NCBI GenBank assembly: GCA_963576475.1
Contig: OY754971.1
Coordinates: forward strand, 916,501 to 980,500
Direction of reading: 5' to 3'
Origin: Molanna angustata
Lineage: Eukaryota > Arthropoda > Insecta > Trichoptera > Molannidae
DNA length: 64,000 nt
Positions 34,466-48,815 of this stretch are shown piece by piece. Under the pieces are notes generated by a model. The model saw only the letters and a list, made by a program, of their open reading frames with translations. It did no database searches and was not told the origin of the DNA. A program made the translations under genes and the position numbers. Each line of letters starts with the position of its first letter. The first letter of the stretch is position 1.

Positions 34466-34829
34466 TAGCTTCTCGGGCAACTAACAGGTAGGTACTATGT
34501 CAAATAATTATTTAATGTAGCTTCTCGGGCAACTAACAGGTAGGTACTATGTCAAATAATTATTTAATGTAGCTTCTCGGACAACTAACAGGTAGGTACT
34601 ATGTCAAATAATTATTTAATGTAGCTTCTCGGGCAACTAACAGGTAGGTACTATGTCAAATAATTATTTAATGTAGCTTCTCGGGTAACTAACAGGTAGG
34701 TACTATGTCAAATAATTATTTAATGTAGCTTCTCGGGCAATTAACAGGTAGGTACTATGTCAAATAATTATTAAATGTAGCTTCTCGGACAACTAAAAGG
34801 TAGGTACTAAGTCAAATAATTATTTGATG
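34466..34829. repeat. Seven tandem 52-bp copies of the SINE A tail
   Basis: The unit tagcttctcgggcaactaac, aggtaggtactatgtcaaat, aattatttaatg repeats every 52 bp from 34466. It is the (inverted) end of SINE A and runs directly into the SINE body at 34830. Confidence 0.93.
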
Positions 34830-34995
34830 CGCACCCATGCAATAATAAGTTGCCACATTCTGGACGACTGACGATATTAATCGTCTCACAGATCACTTAA
34901 AACACAATTAAAAGTTGTGTCTCCACCGGGAATCGAACCCGGGATCCTTGGATCAGCAGTCAGATACCCAACCAACTGAGCCACGAAGGCCGACA
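34830..34995 (-). mobile_element. SINE A body and head
   Basis: gcgcacccatgcaataataa, gttgccacattctgg and cgatattaatcgtctcacag lead to the inverted tRNA-like head (accgggaatcgaacccggga, then caactgagccacgaaggccg). Confidence 0.87.
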
Positions 34996-35366
34996 TATTA
35001 TGATAATATTTTCTTACTTCTTTGAATCTTGTATGAATTAAATTATGTTGAAATGAACAATATAAAAAAACTAGACGAGTCTGTTCTAAAGCAGTACAAT
35101 TTGGTCTAAGGTTACACATTATTAAATGCAAAATAAATAAACATAAAACAGAAAAGAAAAACATACAGTGACCTCTCAGTTATTTGAACCAAAAAAAAAA
35201 TGTTGTGGAAATGATTAGTAGCACCAAGCTAATGGTAGAGATTCTCAGGTAAATGTCGTGATGGAATGAATGAATGAATTAACTTTTCGATCAATTTTCT
35301 CGTTGTGTTGAAAAACATAAAAATATACATAGTATAACCATCGTAATACAAATTTAATGAAAAAAT

Positions 35367-35522
35367 TCTCATTGGTAAAGAATGGCACATGATGTTATTG
35401 ATAAGTCTGTGTGACAAATCTCATTGGTAAAGAATGGCACATGATGTTATTGATAAGTCTGTGTGACAAATCTCATTGGTAAAGAATGGCACATGATGTT
35501 ATTGATAAGTCTGTGTGACAAA
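35367..35522. repeat. Three tandem copies of a 52-bp unit
   Basis: tctcattggtaaagaatggc, acatgatgttattgataagt and ctgtgtgacaaa are repeated identically three times. Unrelated to the 52-bp SINE tail array. Confidence 0.95.
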
Positions 35523-36079
35523 TCAAAACCCAACGCTTCTGGATGTTTCTTTACCTCTCGTCGGTCGGTCGCATTCTATTTGCAGCTCGTCGTCTCCTTC
35601 TCTTCTTCCTTTTTTGTCGGCAAACTTTAATTAATTCCTGTAAAAGATCGCCTGATACTTGTACCTAGCTCTTATTATTATTATTATACACATATTTCAA
35701 CGTGTGACTGTCTGGGGGGGACATTGGAAGGGGGGAGGAGGCGGGGGCGTGGAGATAAATCTGGATTAGGGTCCATGTGGCTGTGGCTGTTGCAGTGCCC
35801 ACGCCACACGACCATACAATACACAAAGACTGACATCACTCGGTAGCTGGATACATTTATATCTGGAATGTTTTGAAGGTTTACCTTCTATTGAGGATGC
35901 AACGATCTTTGATGTAATTGAACTAAAAAAGGTGTCCGTGTCAATAATATGATACTCAACGATATTATAAAAAACTTCTGCGTTTATAAAAGTATATGCG
36001 AAGGACAAACTGGAAGATGACAATATTTGAAGGACATAATAAGCGTTATTTCGTTCCAAAAAGGAAGAAACAGTGTACC

Positions 36080-36195
36080 TATGCCTTCGTGGCTCATTTG
36101 GTTAGATATCTGTCTTCTAACTCCAAAATCCAGGGTTCGATATGCCGTTGGAGATTCATATTTTCATCTACAAATCTCCAAAAAATGGTTGCCCG
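36080..36195 (+). mobile_element. SINE A, degenerate head
   Basis: Contains tgccttcgtggctcatttgg, ttagatatctg, agggttcgatatgccgttgg and aaatctccaaaaaatggttg. The boxes are recognisable but mutated, and the tail is diverged. Confidence 0.65.
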
Positions 36196-36429
36196 ATGAA
36201 TCATTCCTAGGTACTCAATTGTTACTAGGTACTTATTTTTTAAGGAAAAATATAATCAATGAAAGTTAACCTTTTAAGCCAGTTTCATAGCCAAGTAAAA
36301 ACGAGCAAAATTCTACTAGTTAAGACAAAGAATTAGACCCGCTGATCATTATATTAAAGGTTCCTTAGAATATAATGTTAATTTAAGCGCTCTATTTGGC
36401 TACCGATATTATTTTAACCAAACATTTGT

Positions 36430-36545
36430 TGCATGCCATGTCCTTCACAGGGTCAGCAAAGATAATCGAAAGGCCACATTTTTCTATCTTGGCACACATT
36501 CATCGCATCGTCAACATTCATGAATCGTCTCATAAATGCTATTAT
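36430..36545 (-). pseudogene. LINE 3' fragment, same family as 61423-63330
   Basis: Contains cacattcatcgcatcgtcaa and cattcatgaatcgtctcata, parallel to 61495-61540 on the plus strand. Too short to read a protein. Confidence 0.45.
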
Positions 36546-38586
<2,041 letters not shown>

Positions 38587-38865
38587 TGAGGGGCGGCAGA
38601 AATCGAGTTTGGAGGAATGTGGATGCAACAGATCACGCCACCAACCGCATTACTTAATTCACAATATATAATATAACTATTTACCTCCTCCTACCTGAAT
38701 GCACACAATCGATTGTTACTTGAGCTAAACGAGACAAATTATACCTAATAGGACATGTTTCAATTATTTGCACATCACATAAATGTTTATTCATTTATTA
38801 AGAAAACAAGTACGAAGGGATGGAAATCGAATAATGATACTCTTATAAATACTTATATAGATATT

Positions 38866-39072
38866 AGTCCATCCACTTCCAGCGACGAGGACAATATCAT
38901 CGCCCCACCCTTTCTGATGCCGGCCTATTCCTCTTTTCATATCCCATGGTCTCCATTTCAAAACACAGGGTTCCCATCTATCGATTCCCCGTTTGGCAAA
39001 ATGACCTGCCCATTGCCATTTAAGTTTGGCAACACGATCTATGACATCGACAACTTTTGTCTGGCGTCAGTT
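38866..39072 (-). pseudogene. RTE-like LINE C-terminal fragment
   Basis: The minus strand reads DVIDRVAKLKWQWAGHFAKR, IDRWEPCVLKWRPW, then GRHQKGWGDDIVLVAGSGW. V-A-K-L-K-W-Q-W-A-G-H is the C-terminal signature of RTE-like ORFs. The plus-strand open frame of 140 codons across the same place is its shadow. Confidence 0.85.
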
Positions 39073-39179
39073 AATAGTGCGAAATTATTCCAGTATTCGC
39101 CAATGGTTATCTTTAGGATCAAAGTTCCATGTGAAACTGCTGCTATCAGGATTCAGGATTCTAAAGTATTCATATAACG

Positions 39180-40269
39180 AGAAGGGAGTCTGAAAACTTA
39201 AAAAAAATAGATGGTTATCGGTAACCAACTATTTTAACCAACTGTTTCATTTCCGCATATATCACGCGACCTACACTGATTCATTTTTTATTTCATGCAT
39301 AAACAAAACAAAAAAAACAGCTCCAATAACGAAGTGTTCAATGAAATAGGTCAAAACAATTTTCCATGTTTGGACAGAGGAACCTTCTTTCAATACAGAA
39401 CAATCAATGAGCGAAGGTTGATGTTGCGAATAAATTATGCAAATAGTAAAAAAAAAACACATGTTACGCAACTACATGTACCTGCTACTATACATACATT
39501 ATATTATGTACAGTCGTGTTGTGACAATTACATAGGTGGGCAAATTACAGATATTTTTACATTGAATAAGTACACAACGAACGTGTGCTACGACAAATAA
39601 CTCGGATACATTAATTTTTCATCTGTCTCTTTCAGTTCAACACTCGATACATTTTCTGTCTCTTTTAGTTTAACACTTTATTTACGTGTACTTTTAAGGA
39701 GAAAGTTATTTCAACCAAGAGATATCTTATGTCGACAACAATATTAGTGGTCAGGACTAAGAAATTAAGTATTCTATGAATTTGTGAATTAAATATGATA
39801 AACATACTACTCAGTAGACAAAAAGATAAGAGAATATTAGACAATGTTAAAGCTATTGTGCATGCAATAAAAAGGGTGGCTAAAGACACAGATGAAAAGA
39901 GAACTCACAGTGGAACGTAATGTAAGAGACGACCAAAAATGGCAAGTAAATTAAGATTGAATTCTTAAAGATAGAAACGCTAGAAGTGAAAACGCGAATG
40001 TCAAAAAAAGATTGAAGAAACGAGCCATGATTTTAAAAGAAAATAATTAAACATTAGTGGAGACGTATATACAATGAATAGCAATGGTCCGAGCGCAGAG
40101 CCTTGGGGTTTTTCTATGAATTGATTTGATTATTTGAAATGTGTAGCCTTTGGAAATACGATTGCACCTGCGTGTATTTTTTGTAAAAACTGTAGAATTA
40201 TTTAGTACCAAATCTATAGACTGTATCATGTTATTTTTCTAAAACATGGAAAATCATCCTCATACATTC
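39180..40269. other. AT-rich non-coding stretch
   Basis: No gene recognised. Two nearby copies of the phrase tttaacact/ttcaacact with tgtctctttagtt (39620-39670) form a short imperfect repeat. Confidence 0.5.
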
Positions 40270-40345
40270 CGTAAATTAAGCATAAATGTTTGTGCTACAG
40301 GCGAATGAAATCGGTCGAGGCAGCTAGGGTGGAGTTTGAACTCCC
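40270..40345 (-). mobile_element. SINE B head fragment
   Basis: Contains gtgctacaggcgaatgaaat, cggtcgaggcag and gagtttgaactcccc. This resembles the inverted SINE B head and adjoining body at 45660-45745. Confidence 0.45.
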
Positions 40346-41332
40346 CATCACTGAATTATCTGTGAAAGTAAAATTTTTTTTTTTTGGCAGAATAATGGAC
40401 TAATTGCAAATAATATTCATCAGATAATTGCAAGTATGTAGTAGGGTATATAATATGTGAACATTAAACAAGTCACGAAATTCAATATGAAAGATAGGAT
40501 GCGTGGTACAACAAAGACAGGATGCGATCAAGTGCATTTGATAATGGCGAGGCAAACACTCGAAACACGTTTGTGTTGCATTCATTATTGTTATTGTGAT
40601 TCCGTCCTCGGACACGAAGAACCTTTAACATTGCAACTTAATATGCAATAATTTTGATTCGGATTATCATTATTCACAGACAAACGAGTTTCGATATAGT
40701 AAAGGTACCAGCACAGTAAAAATCTACATAAAAGTGAAACTTGGTGTGGCATAACGGGTTTGCGAAAAACTTGAAAAAGCCGCATAAAAATCCGATAAAA
40801 ATTTTGCGTTAAAAACAACTTGTGTAGAAAAAAGTACGCAACAAAAAAAAATATCTCAAATCTTAATATGACCATGTGCTTAATATTACATAGCACTTTA
40901 TTTAATTTAGTTACTTTTATTACCTCCAATTAAGTTTTAATTGCTTTAAAAAAATTACTTTTTAAAGAATATTTTCAATTAGTATGTACATCAAAAAGTG
41001 TTCGTCAAAAACTAACCAATTTTGATTCAAAATAATTATAGTGGAATGAAATATTTTAATATCTATATAAAAAATGCGAGATTATTTTCAATGATGAAAC
41101 CACAAAGGTATTAACCGTTGTATATCGAAAATATACATCTTAAGTACGTACACGATACCTGTTGAAAGTTATAAGTAATAAAATATTTTTATTGCATAGT
41201 AACAAAATATAAAATAAAGTCAAGTTCTAATTATATTGCTGTGAATTCAAGTGCACAAAGTCAAGCTCCAATGCTCAATCAAAGACGTCCATAAAACACA
41301 AACACACACACACAAACACATAAAACATTTGT
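40346..41332. other. AT-rich non-coding stretch
   Basis: No gene recognised. Poly-T at 40375-40385 and an AC-rich microsatellite at 41298-41318. Confidence 0.5.
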
Positions 41333-41960
41333 TTGAAAAGGGAGGGAAAGAGCATTTTCGCAGAAACCAAAATAATGACAGCTACACAAATTTATAAATA
41401 CAGATTTATTCTACAAAATTACTTTAAAAATGAACACAAAACACCTGTAACAAATAAGTATAAGACCAGACAAGTAACTTCCGGTAAATATAATATACCT
41501 AGAGTAAATAACTATTACGGTGAAAGAACACTGCAGTATTCAATACCAACAATTTTTAACAGCTTGCCCTCAGACTTAATTGGATTAAATTCATTTTATA
41601 AAATCAAAAGATCCTGTAAAAAAATCATTTTTAACGAATAATGGTCTCTTCCTTCCTTTTATTTTATTATTTTATTTTATTATTTTATTACTTTTCCTTT
41701 TGTTTTTGTTCTTACTCTATTGTATTTTTTGAGTTTTCTTCTATATGTTTTTTTTTTGTTGTTGTTTTTATTCTAGTGTTGTTTTGGATCTATCAAAACA
41801 TTTTTTATATTGTCAAACCAATTTAATTTATTTTTGTCATTGTTGGTTAGTTTAAGTTAGCACATATATTGTATGATATAGAAACCCACTGATAACCATA
41901 TATGGTTAGTGGGATCTTTTATAAATGAAATTATGTTGAAAAATAAATAAAAAAATACTA
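41333..41960 (+). pseudogene. CR1-like LINE, C-terminal ORF end and 3' UTR
   Basis: The frame 41333-41641 includes YKTRQVTSGKYNIPRVNNYY, GERTLQYSIPTIFNSLPSDL and LNSFYKIKRSCKKII. Basic residues, a tyrosine-rich 'R...G.RT..Y..P..FN.LP..L' block and a final K/R helix are typical of CR1-like ORF ends. The stop at 41639-41641 is followed by a T-rich 3' region ending near an AATAAA-like tail at about 41942-41958. The reverse-transcriptase core is missing. Confidence 0.75.
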
Positions 41961-42326
41961 TAAAAAAAAAACATAATTATTGTGGTTGTTAAAATTGACG
42001 TAGATAACGTGGTTAATTTTAGTCGTACAGTAAGCGTACAATTCCAATCTCTGTGAATCCACCCTAATCGAGTCACACGTTCACCACTGTGAAAATTCAC
42101 AAATTCATTTCCTAAACGATGCTCGAACGTATACTATGATAGGTATTACAAGACATACATACCTTAGGAAAAGATGAGCAATACTGTTACTTTACCCTTG
42201 TGATGATGTACACAATATGTTTAACGAATTAAGCAATTCATATCTTATCCGTTCATTATACATGTAAAATGACATTTTCTACATACATAAATGGTAAATC
42301 GAATAAACAAGCCAATAATACTTCTG

Positions 42327-42665
42327 GCGCAGTTCAGGGGTGACATTTGTGTGAGAACACTATCACCTCATGTATAAGGGCTGTTGCTTTCATTGTTTAC
42401 AAATAAAGAAACTTCTCAATAGATGGCGTTACAAAAAGGTTTCTTCGTTACTTCATAGATGGCAATAATAAAAATGTCTGTTACTCATTATTAAAATATA
42501 TAGAACTTTCAAAATTGCATTGATAAGGGAACTCAACAAGAAGGCATAATTGGTATCATAAAGTGATCACGTAAACCAGCCGATGCCAGGTCGTAAGTCC
42601 TATGCATGCCTTGAGTTCCTAGTTCTTCTATTATACTCCAACTTCGTCTCTATTGAGATGTTAGA
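42327..42665 (-). repeat. Dispersed repeat D (inverted)
   Basis: From tggcgcagttcaggggtgac through ctttcattgtttacaaataa, gtgatcacgtaaaccagccg and tatgcatgccttgagttcct, to gtctctattgagatgttag. Near full-length relative of 11275-11625. Confidence 0.8.
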
Positions 42666-42989
42666 AATTTGTCAAAAAAAATACATAAATGCCTTTACTT
42701 GATCGAAATAGATCAAGGGAGGGTTCGTACTTTTGAACTTCTGACAATTCTGCCTTCAAATATACTATCTTTGAACCATTCGCTTGGCTCCAAAATGTTG
42801 CAATTAATTATTGGCACGTGTTCAGTTAAAAGTTGACATTGTGAATCGGCGAGTTTCCCGAGAAGTAAAACAAAAGCAACACCTAGTCAAGTACATAATA
42901 TTCATAAGATGCGAATCTGTCTCGATGCATTTGAAAGCGCGTTAATCTCGGTGTATAATAAAACCAAAAAAGTCGTGGAAAGAGAGACG

Positions 42990-43319
42990 TTTTATGGAAT
43001 AATTCTGGTCGTTTGGCATCGGCTGGCGCAGAGAGACAAAGGATATGATCATCTGATCGGAGACGGCGGGCGGTGGCGGCCATGTGACTCGACTCCGCTC
43101 CTGGAGGTCGGCGGAGGAGATCGGCCGGGGGGAGGGGAGGTGGAGCCAGACGAGGCCACGGCACTGACCCACATGGACGTGCCAGGGCCGCAGCCGCCCA
43201 CGCCGACGACTACAGCCACACCGACTTACTTCAGGATCAACAACATCATTTTTGTTTTTCGCTTAGTCAACTTTCCAAGACTTACACGACGAAGGAATAA
43301 ATTCCCTCGCAGCATCTAA
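42990..43319 (+). CDS. GC-rich patch with candidate coding start, EH1-like motif
   Basis: A CpG-rich block at about 43020-43230. The plus-strand frame is open from 42909; an ATG in good context at 43173 reads MDVPGPQPPTPTTTATPTYF, then RINNIIFVF, and stops at 43319. FRINNII fits the F-x-I-x-x-I-[LI] pattern of the engrailed-homology-1 corepressor motif, which many homeodomain and other repressors carry after a Pro/Thr-rich N-terminus. No homeodomain is visible here, the sequence after the motif is AT-rich, and no clear donor was found. It may be a decayed or misjudged exon. Confidence 0.25.
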   Translation, partial: FYGIILVVWHRLAQRDKGYDHLIGDGGRWRPCDSTPLLEVGGGDRPGGGEVEPDEATALTHMDVPGPQPPTPTTTATPTYFRINNIIFVFRLVNFPRLTRRRNKFPRSI

Positions 43320-43764
43320 TAAATATGTTTACATACAATATGTAGTCATTGTGAACAAAGAATTACTGAAACTAGTGATTGTTCTGAGATCGAAATTCAA
43401 CCGTAAGTTTGAACAAGTCATTGGACCTGATCTACGATAAAAAAAACATCATGTACCTATCCAAACAAGCGGTATAAAGTTTTCTTTTCGCTTCACTTAT
43501 TATATAGATCTGTCATTACATCTCAGTGTACAATAAAAAACCGACTTCAAAATGAATGTATCAAGATATAAAAAAATTGGAGTTCTACCCCTTGAGGCAC
43601 ATTGCGTGATAGTTGTATGTATGTATGTATGTATAGTTATCGCCAAATATCTTTTTTCATTTTTTTTTCAAATATCTTTTGCCATTTCGCCGAGAAGGGG
43701 GGCGATTTGCAAGTTCAAGATATTTGACGATATTTATAGTAATATTACCTTTCATTAAATTCGC

Positions 43765-44275
43765 CTATACAATAAATAATAACACAAGCAAGCAGCAAGA
43801 ACATAAAGCCGCAGCAATCTCGGACTGTCTGAGGGAAACTATATGGAAGAATACACACATGAGCACCAAGGGAAAAATGAGGATATACAAAACATGCGTC
43901 AGACCTATCCTAACATACGCCATTGAATCCAGGGCTGATACGGTCCGTACCAAACAACTTATGCGCACCAGTGAAATGAAAATACTGCGATGCATAGCTG
44001 GCAAAAGTCTTCGTGATAGATTCAGGAATACAGAGATCCGAAGAATTTGCGAAGCTGAGTACATCGTAAGATGGGGGCGCCAAAGAAGAAGGTACTGGAA
44101 TGAACACGTCAGTCGCATGTCCGAAGATAGGATCCCAAAGATAGCCCGAGACAATGTACCGGAGGGGTCTAGACCACGAGGACGCCCACCAAAAAGATGG
44201 CGAGATAGTTGGCAGTCCACATCACAGGAGGCTGAAAATGCAACATTAAACAAGCCCTAGGCCTAATGAAAGAAG
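43765..44275 (+). pseudogene. RTE-like LINE C-terminal fragment with (GAA)n tail
   Basis: The frame reads AAAISDCLRETIWKN, KMRIYKTCVRPILTYAIESR, MRTSEMKILRCIAGKSLRDR, IRRICEAEYIVRW, YWNEHVSRMSEDRIPK and RPRGRPPKRWRDSW, stopping at 44258-44260. The KTCVRPILTYA, IRCIAGK and RGRPxKRW motifs are characteristic. A gaagaagaag tail follows. The palm domain is missing. The open frame is intact for about 165 codons, so this copy is not very old. Confidence 0.87.
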
Positions 44276-44284
44276 AAGAAGAAT

Positions 44285-44545
44285 AAATAATACGTGTTAT
44301 AAAGATTGCAGACGCCTTAGGAAATTGAAGAGTTTGGTGATTTTTTCTCCTATCATCAGAACTCGATGAAACTTAACCTCTGAAGCACTCCCTTCCTATT
44401 AAAAAAAAGAATAACTAATATCGGATAATATAGTAAAGAATTACTATCGCTGAAGTGGAAATTGAAAAATTTGATGATATTCTCATGGATTCCATCATCA
44501 GATCTTGACCACATTGAAACGGGACCAATCTTAAGATACCTCCTC
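44285..44545. repeat. Two units of dispersed repeat G
   Basis: ttgaagagtttggtgatttt (44322) and gtaaagaattactatcgctg, tgaaaaatttgatgatattc, catggattccatcatcagat (44431-44500) are related units. A third copy lies at 48700-48815. Confidence 0.6.
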
Positions 44546-45589
44546 TCTTACGAAACAAGAATAATCGAAATTGAACAACGCAGTAAAAAGTAATCACTAA
44601 AAAAATCACGTCGAATTGATAACCTCTCCGTATTTGGAAGTCTGTTAAAAAGAGAAAAAACGAAAACTTCTTTCTTCGAACAAATTATAATCAAATTCTT
44701 TGAAAATCTATTACATTTATTTCTTGCGACTAGCAAATATTGACTGAATATTGACGCACAGGACCTGACTTTACATAAAAAATTTCGACTCGCAACACAC
44801 TGCTTTAACAATGATGACTGAATTTTTACAGCAAACGCAACAGAAGTTGCACTGAATTATGGGAAACATAGTTAAAATACAAATACAAATAGGTATGTCT
44901 ATGGAAAATATATCATATTAAAGTTTGCTATCATAACGTCAACAGTTTTGGCCGTCTGAAGTAGGTACATGAATAAAACAAGGTATATACCTATGACATG
45001 CCAGTCTTTATTAGAAACACAATAACCAATAAAGATATAAGTATGTCATAAAGACGAGGCGAGCTTCTGGTTTATCTGAAACAAGAAAATGATGAATATC
45101 TTCCCAATATGTTAGCGACCACGTCAAGTTCATCATTAGACTCCATTTCACGGTCCACAAATCACACCGCAAACTAGTTAACACAATACATACATAGGTG
45201 GGCACGCTGCTATGTCTAGTCCAACTATTCTCAAACAAACAAGAATCTCATAGAAACTTTACTAAATATTGTTAGGCTTCAGCAATGAATTTGTAGGTAC
45301 CTTTGGAAAACGCGTAGATTTTGGTATGCACGTATTGAACAGATAACTAAGGGCCGTGTTTATAAACCATTCTCAGTGCTAAGTCAATACCTTACACATC
45401 AAAATGTATGGAATATGTCTTCATAAATTCGGGCCCAAGAATATCCAAGCATATAATATGGAATCACTAGTGTTGAAGTCCTCCACTTGTTGAATTTGAA
45501 TGTTTATAAAGGTTGTGTTTTTTTTTTCTACATATTGGCCATTTTTAAGGATTGTTTACTTTGGTAAGAATTGTCATTTCTTCAATAAG
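44546..45589. other. AT-rich non-coding stretch
   Basis: No gene or clear repeat recognised. Confidence 0.5.
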
Positions 45590-45745
45590 TAGGTAAACAA
45601 GCATTCACATGTACATTAAACATCCTCATATATTACCTGAACTATGCAAATGCTTGTGATACAGGTGAACGAGGCAGGATTCGAACTTGCGATCACTAGA
45701 CTACTTAATAATATAGCACTCTGCCATCGACATATCGAAATCTGT
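45590..45745 (-). mobile_element. SINE B (inverted)
   Basis: The reverse complement has the tRNA-like head tcgatggcagagtgctatat with B-box caagttcgaatcctgcctcg. It continues with ttcacctgtatcacaagcat and aatgtacatgtgaatgcttg, as in 13258-13428. Confidence 0.72.
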
Positions 45746-47469
45746 CAAACCAAGATTCGAACCACGTCAAGCTCACTAATGTCTCCTCCGAAGTGCGTTC
45801 ACACAATATTTCTGACATCGGAAAGTAATTTTTTTTTACTCACCACCACCCGCTCTGCATATGGAGACTGTAAACGGCCCCTTCACAGAACGCTAAGTGA
45901 GCGACAAGAAAAAAAATGCATAGCACGAAAAGTAGCTCATGGAGCCCTCTAGATTAGCAATCTCGGCACCATAGTGCAAAAGAACAATCGACGAATGTGA
46001 ATGGAGGATTCACACTTGTGGACCTCAGATTTTATAAATGAGAAATATCAGGGGTATGACCAAGATCTCTGTAAAAAAAATAACCTACTGGGAATCTAAC
46101 AATAGTAAGGCACCATAACAATGACAAAACTTTTTAAAGGCTTTAAAATTGTTCTTCGAGATCACAAAATCCGCGTGACCAATGGGACCTTGAAGAGGCC
46201 CAGGGACAGCAACGAGGAGCTCCGATCAATAAGAGGACACCATTGGGTGGCAACAATCCCACAGGATATGTTCCGAAGTTTGGTCTGGGCACTGACAGAA
46301 CTGACATGAGGCAGAGGAGGCAATATTAAATCGGTGAAGATAACTCTTAAAATTTCCGTGTCCTCAGTTTCCGTGTCTCAAATATAAGTAATTATTATGT
46401 TTGAGAATCAGTGTCCAAATATGATGATGTAGGTACAATCCGATTCGGACCAGTGCAGAATAATGGCGAAGGTCCGTGGCCGATTCGACCCTGATTCGTC
46501 AATGACGTTTTATTTTTTACTTTTTCGCCAATACAAGACAAAGGTCGTCGGCACATTCAATAAACCCATTAAAACTATTCCATTCCACCAAAAGATGGCA
46601 GACATGTACAACGGGGGGGGGGGGGGGGAGGCGGGGAGGGGTAAGACTTTAAAAAGTTTTTTTTTATTTATGCGACTGATTTTAAAACAAAATGTTACAA
46701 AAAAATATATTTATTTCAATAAATTTGAATAAAAAGTTGTTGTCAAGTATTGGATGTGGTACACAAAAACAATTGAAGTGTCAATCTTGACGTGTGAAAG
46801 TGAAACATTGACGTGTAGAAGACACATGAAAGTGCCTTCATTAATTTATAAAAAAAAATATGAAACAACTATATTTGATATAACAGGAAATGTACGATAG
46901 AATGAGAGAGAAAGTATATAAAATTCAAAATAAAAATAAATACCACGAGGTGTTAGGACCATATTAGTTTAATGTGACAATAGGTATACACAACGTTCAA
47001 TTTATCATAAAATTTAAGCAAAAATTCGATGTCCGTACATAAAATGTCTGCTATCTTTTATAAAATGGACGTTACATTAACATTTGTGGGTAAACCAATT
47101 ACCCATTCTCCATAGTGGTGTATTTTTATATTATCATCGTACATTCATTTACTACGAAAAAAATCCGGTCAAGAATAAAAATAAAAGACATTGCACGAAA
47201 AAATCCGACCGAAAATGTTGGCAACGTCGGACGGACGTTTTGTTTGGAGAATGGTCCGAGTGAGTGCGGGTCAAAGACATCGGACTAAAAAATCCGCGCC
47301 AGCAAAATAATATGCACATCACACGGACGATGATATATGGATGGAGATTTAAGTTGGCTAAAATGTCACGTAGGAAGTAACAATCGCCTGATTGTAATGA
47401 TAACTCCAAGTAAATAATAATATGTATGTAAAAACGTTAAAAATTAATTTGGTAAATCACAAACAAATT
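45746..47469. other. Unassigned stretch
   Basis: No gene recognised. 46121-46309 is an open frame (KRPRDSNEELRSIRGHHWVA) without a family. An uninterrupted G run lies at about 46612-46628. AT-rich elsewhere. Confidence 0.45.
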
Positions 47470-47890
47470 TTACTAAGAATAAAACGTCTGGCTGCCTTCG
47501 AAATGTGGTGCTACAGGCGCATAGCTAGGCTCCATTGGTCAGACCACATTCCAAACGACGTGGTACTGAGCAGAGTCGGATAAACGAGACAACTACTGAA
47601 GAGGGTTCCCCAACAACGATCCTAATGGATAGGATATAACATCAGGCATCCGGGTCCGCTTGTTACTATCGCCGCAGGAATGACGAAGGGCAGAAACTGT
47701 ACTAGGAGGTCGCCCTAGAGACATTTATTTAGACCAGGTGATAAGAGATGTGCGCTGTAGCAGCTACCAAGAGATAAAGAGGCTGGTGGACAACAGAAAT
47801 ATGTGGGGAGATGGAGTGTGCGGTGCACATCAATTCTATTGGTTTGCACCAAGCACAGATTGTGACCGTGAAGAAGGCCTAAGAATATAA
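47470..47890 (+). pseudogene. Decayed LINE C-terminal region
   Basis: In shifting frames it reads RLAAFEMWCYRRIARLHW, DHIPNDVVLSRVG, then stop-ridden sequence, a glycine/arginine-rich part, and YQEIKRLVDNRNMWGDGV near the end. The F-E-M-W-x-Y-R-R-I-x-R-x-x-W block is a well-known C-terminal landmark of some non-LTR ORFs. Several stops and shifts show it is dead. Confidence 0.75.
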
Positions 47891-48699
47891 ATTCTAGGTA
47901 CATTAGACGACTAGGTTATAATATACACTTTTAATAATAATGAACAATTTCTTTAGCGCCGTTTAATGATTCAGGATCATTCCAGGTGTTATGTTGCTCT
48001 ACGAAACAAAACTGCAATCGTGGAAAACTTCACAACTATTTGATAAAAGTGTAGTTATATTACTTATTTTCTTGAAAAAATATATAGATTGAGCCAAAGT
48101 AACATCATCACGTTGGCTATTCCATAGTCAAGTTGAAAAAGTAAATGGGAATAGCTAGTGTGGTAATCGAAGTGACAGGCCGTGGTTTGACAGAAAAACA
48201 ACGTAATTTTTTGGTACTTATGATTATAAGCCAAAGAAGACCTAAAATAGTATCACGGGAGTTCTCCTAGTTTGATCAATAGATATAGAAGCTCGATAAA
48301 CATCCATTATACTTAATTAATAATTAGATTCTCAAAACGAAACATGTGTATAATAGAAAGGTTTTTCGCCTTTCTGGTACGTGAAACAATCTTCCTTCAA
48401 ATATTAATAAAATCGCTCGGGGTATAAATAATCGTCAATTAAAACATTCTCGGACCAATACAGAGACTTAAGCAGTTAGCAGCGAAAATAAAATAAATTA
48501 ACGCAACGGCGCTATTTCTTCTTTCTTCAATCGGAAAGTTCCGCATTTCGCTAACTGCTTTATAATGTAACACTCAAACAATTAATAAATCATACCGCGG
48601 TAGAAAAATTGTTCATTAATTCTGCTGCATTTATTTCCGTTGCATATATCATACAAAGAATACAAGCACGCCATGTCCCCTACCCATTGGGTATACAAT

Positions 48700-48815
48700 T
48701 AAAATCGGAGAATATGGTAAAGAATTACAATCGTTGAAGTGAAAATTGAAGAGTTTGATGATTTTCTCATGGATCCCATCATCAGATCTTGAACACATTA
48801 AGTGGAATAGAATCG
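48700..48815. repeat. Dispersed repeat G
   Basis: gtaaagaattacaatcgttg, attgaagagtttgatgattt and catggatcccatcatcagat match 44418-44510. Confidence 0.65.

Noticed and set aside
38755..39177. 140-codon plus-strand frame
   Set aside because: The minus strand of the same bases encodes a clear LINE C-terminus, so the plus frame is a shadow.
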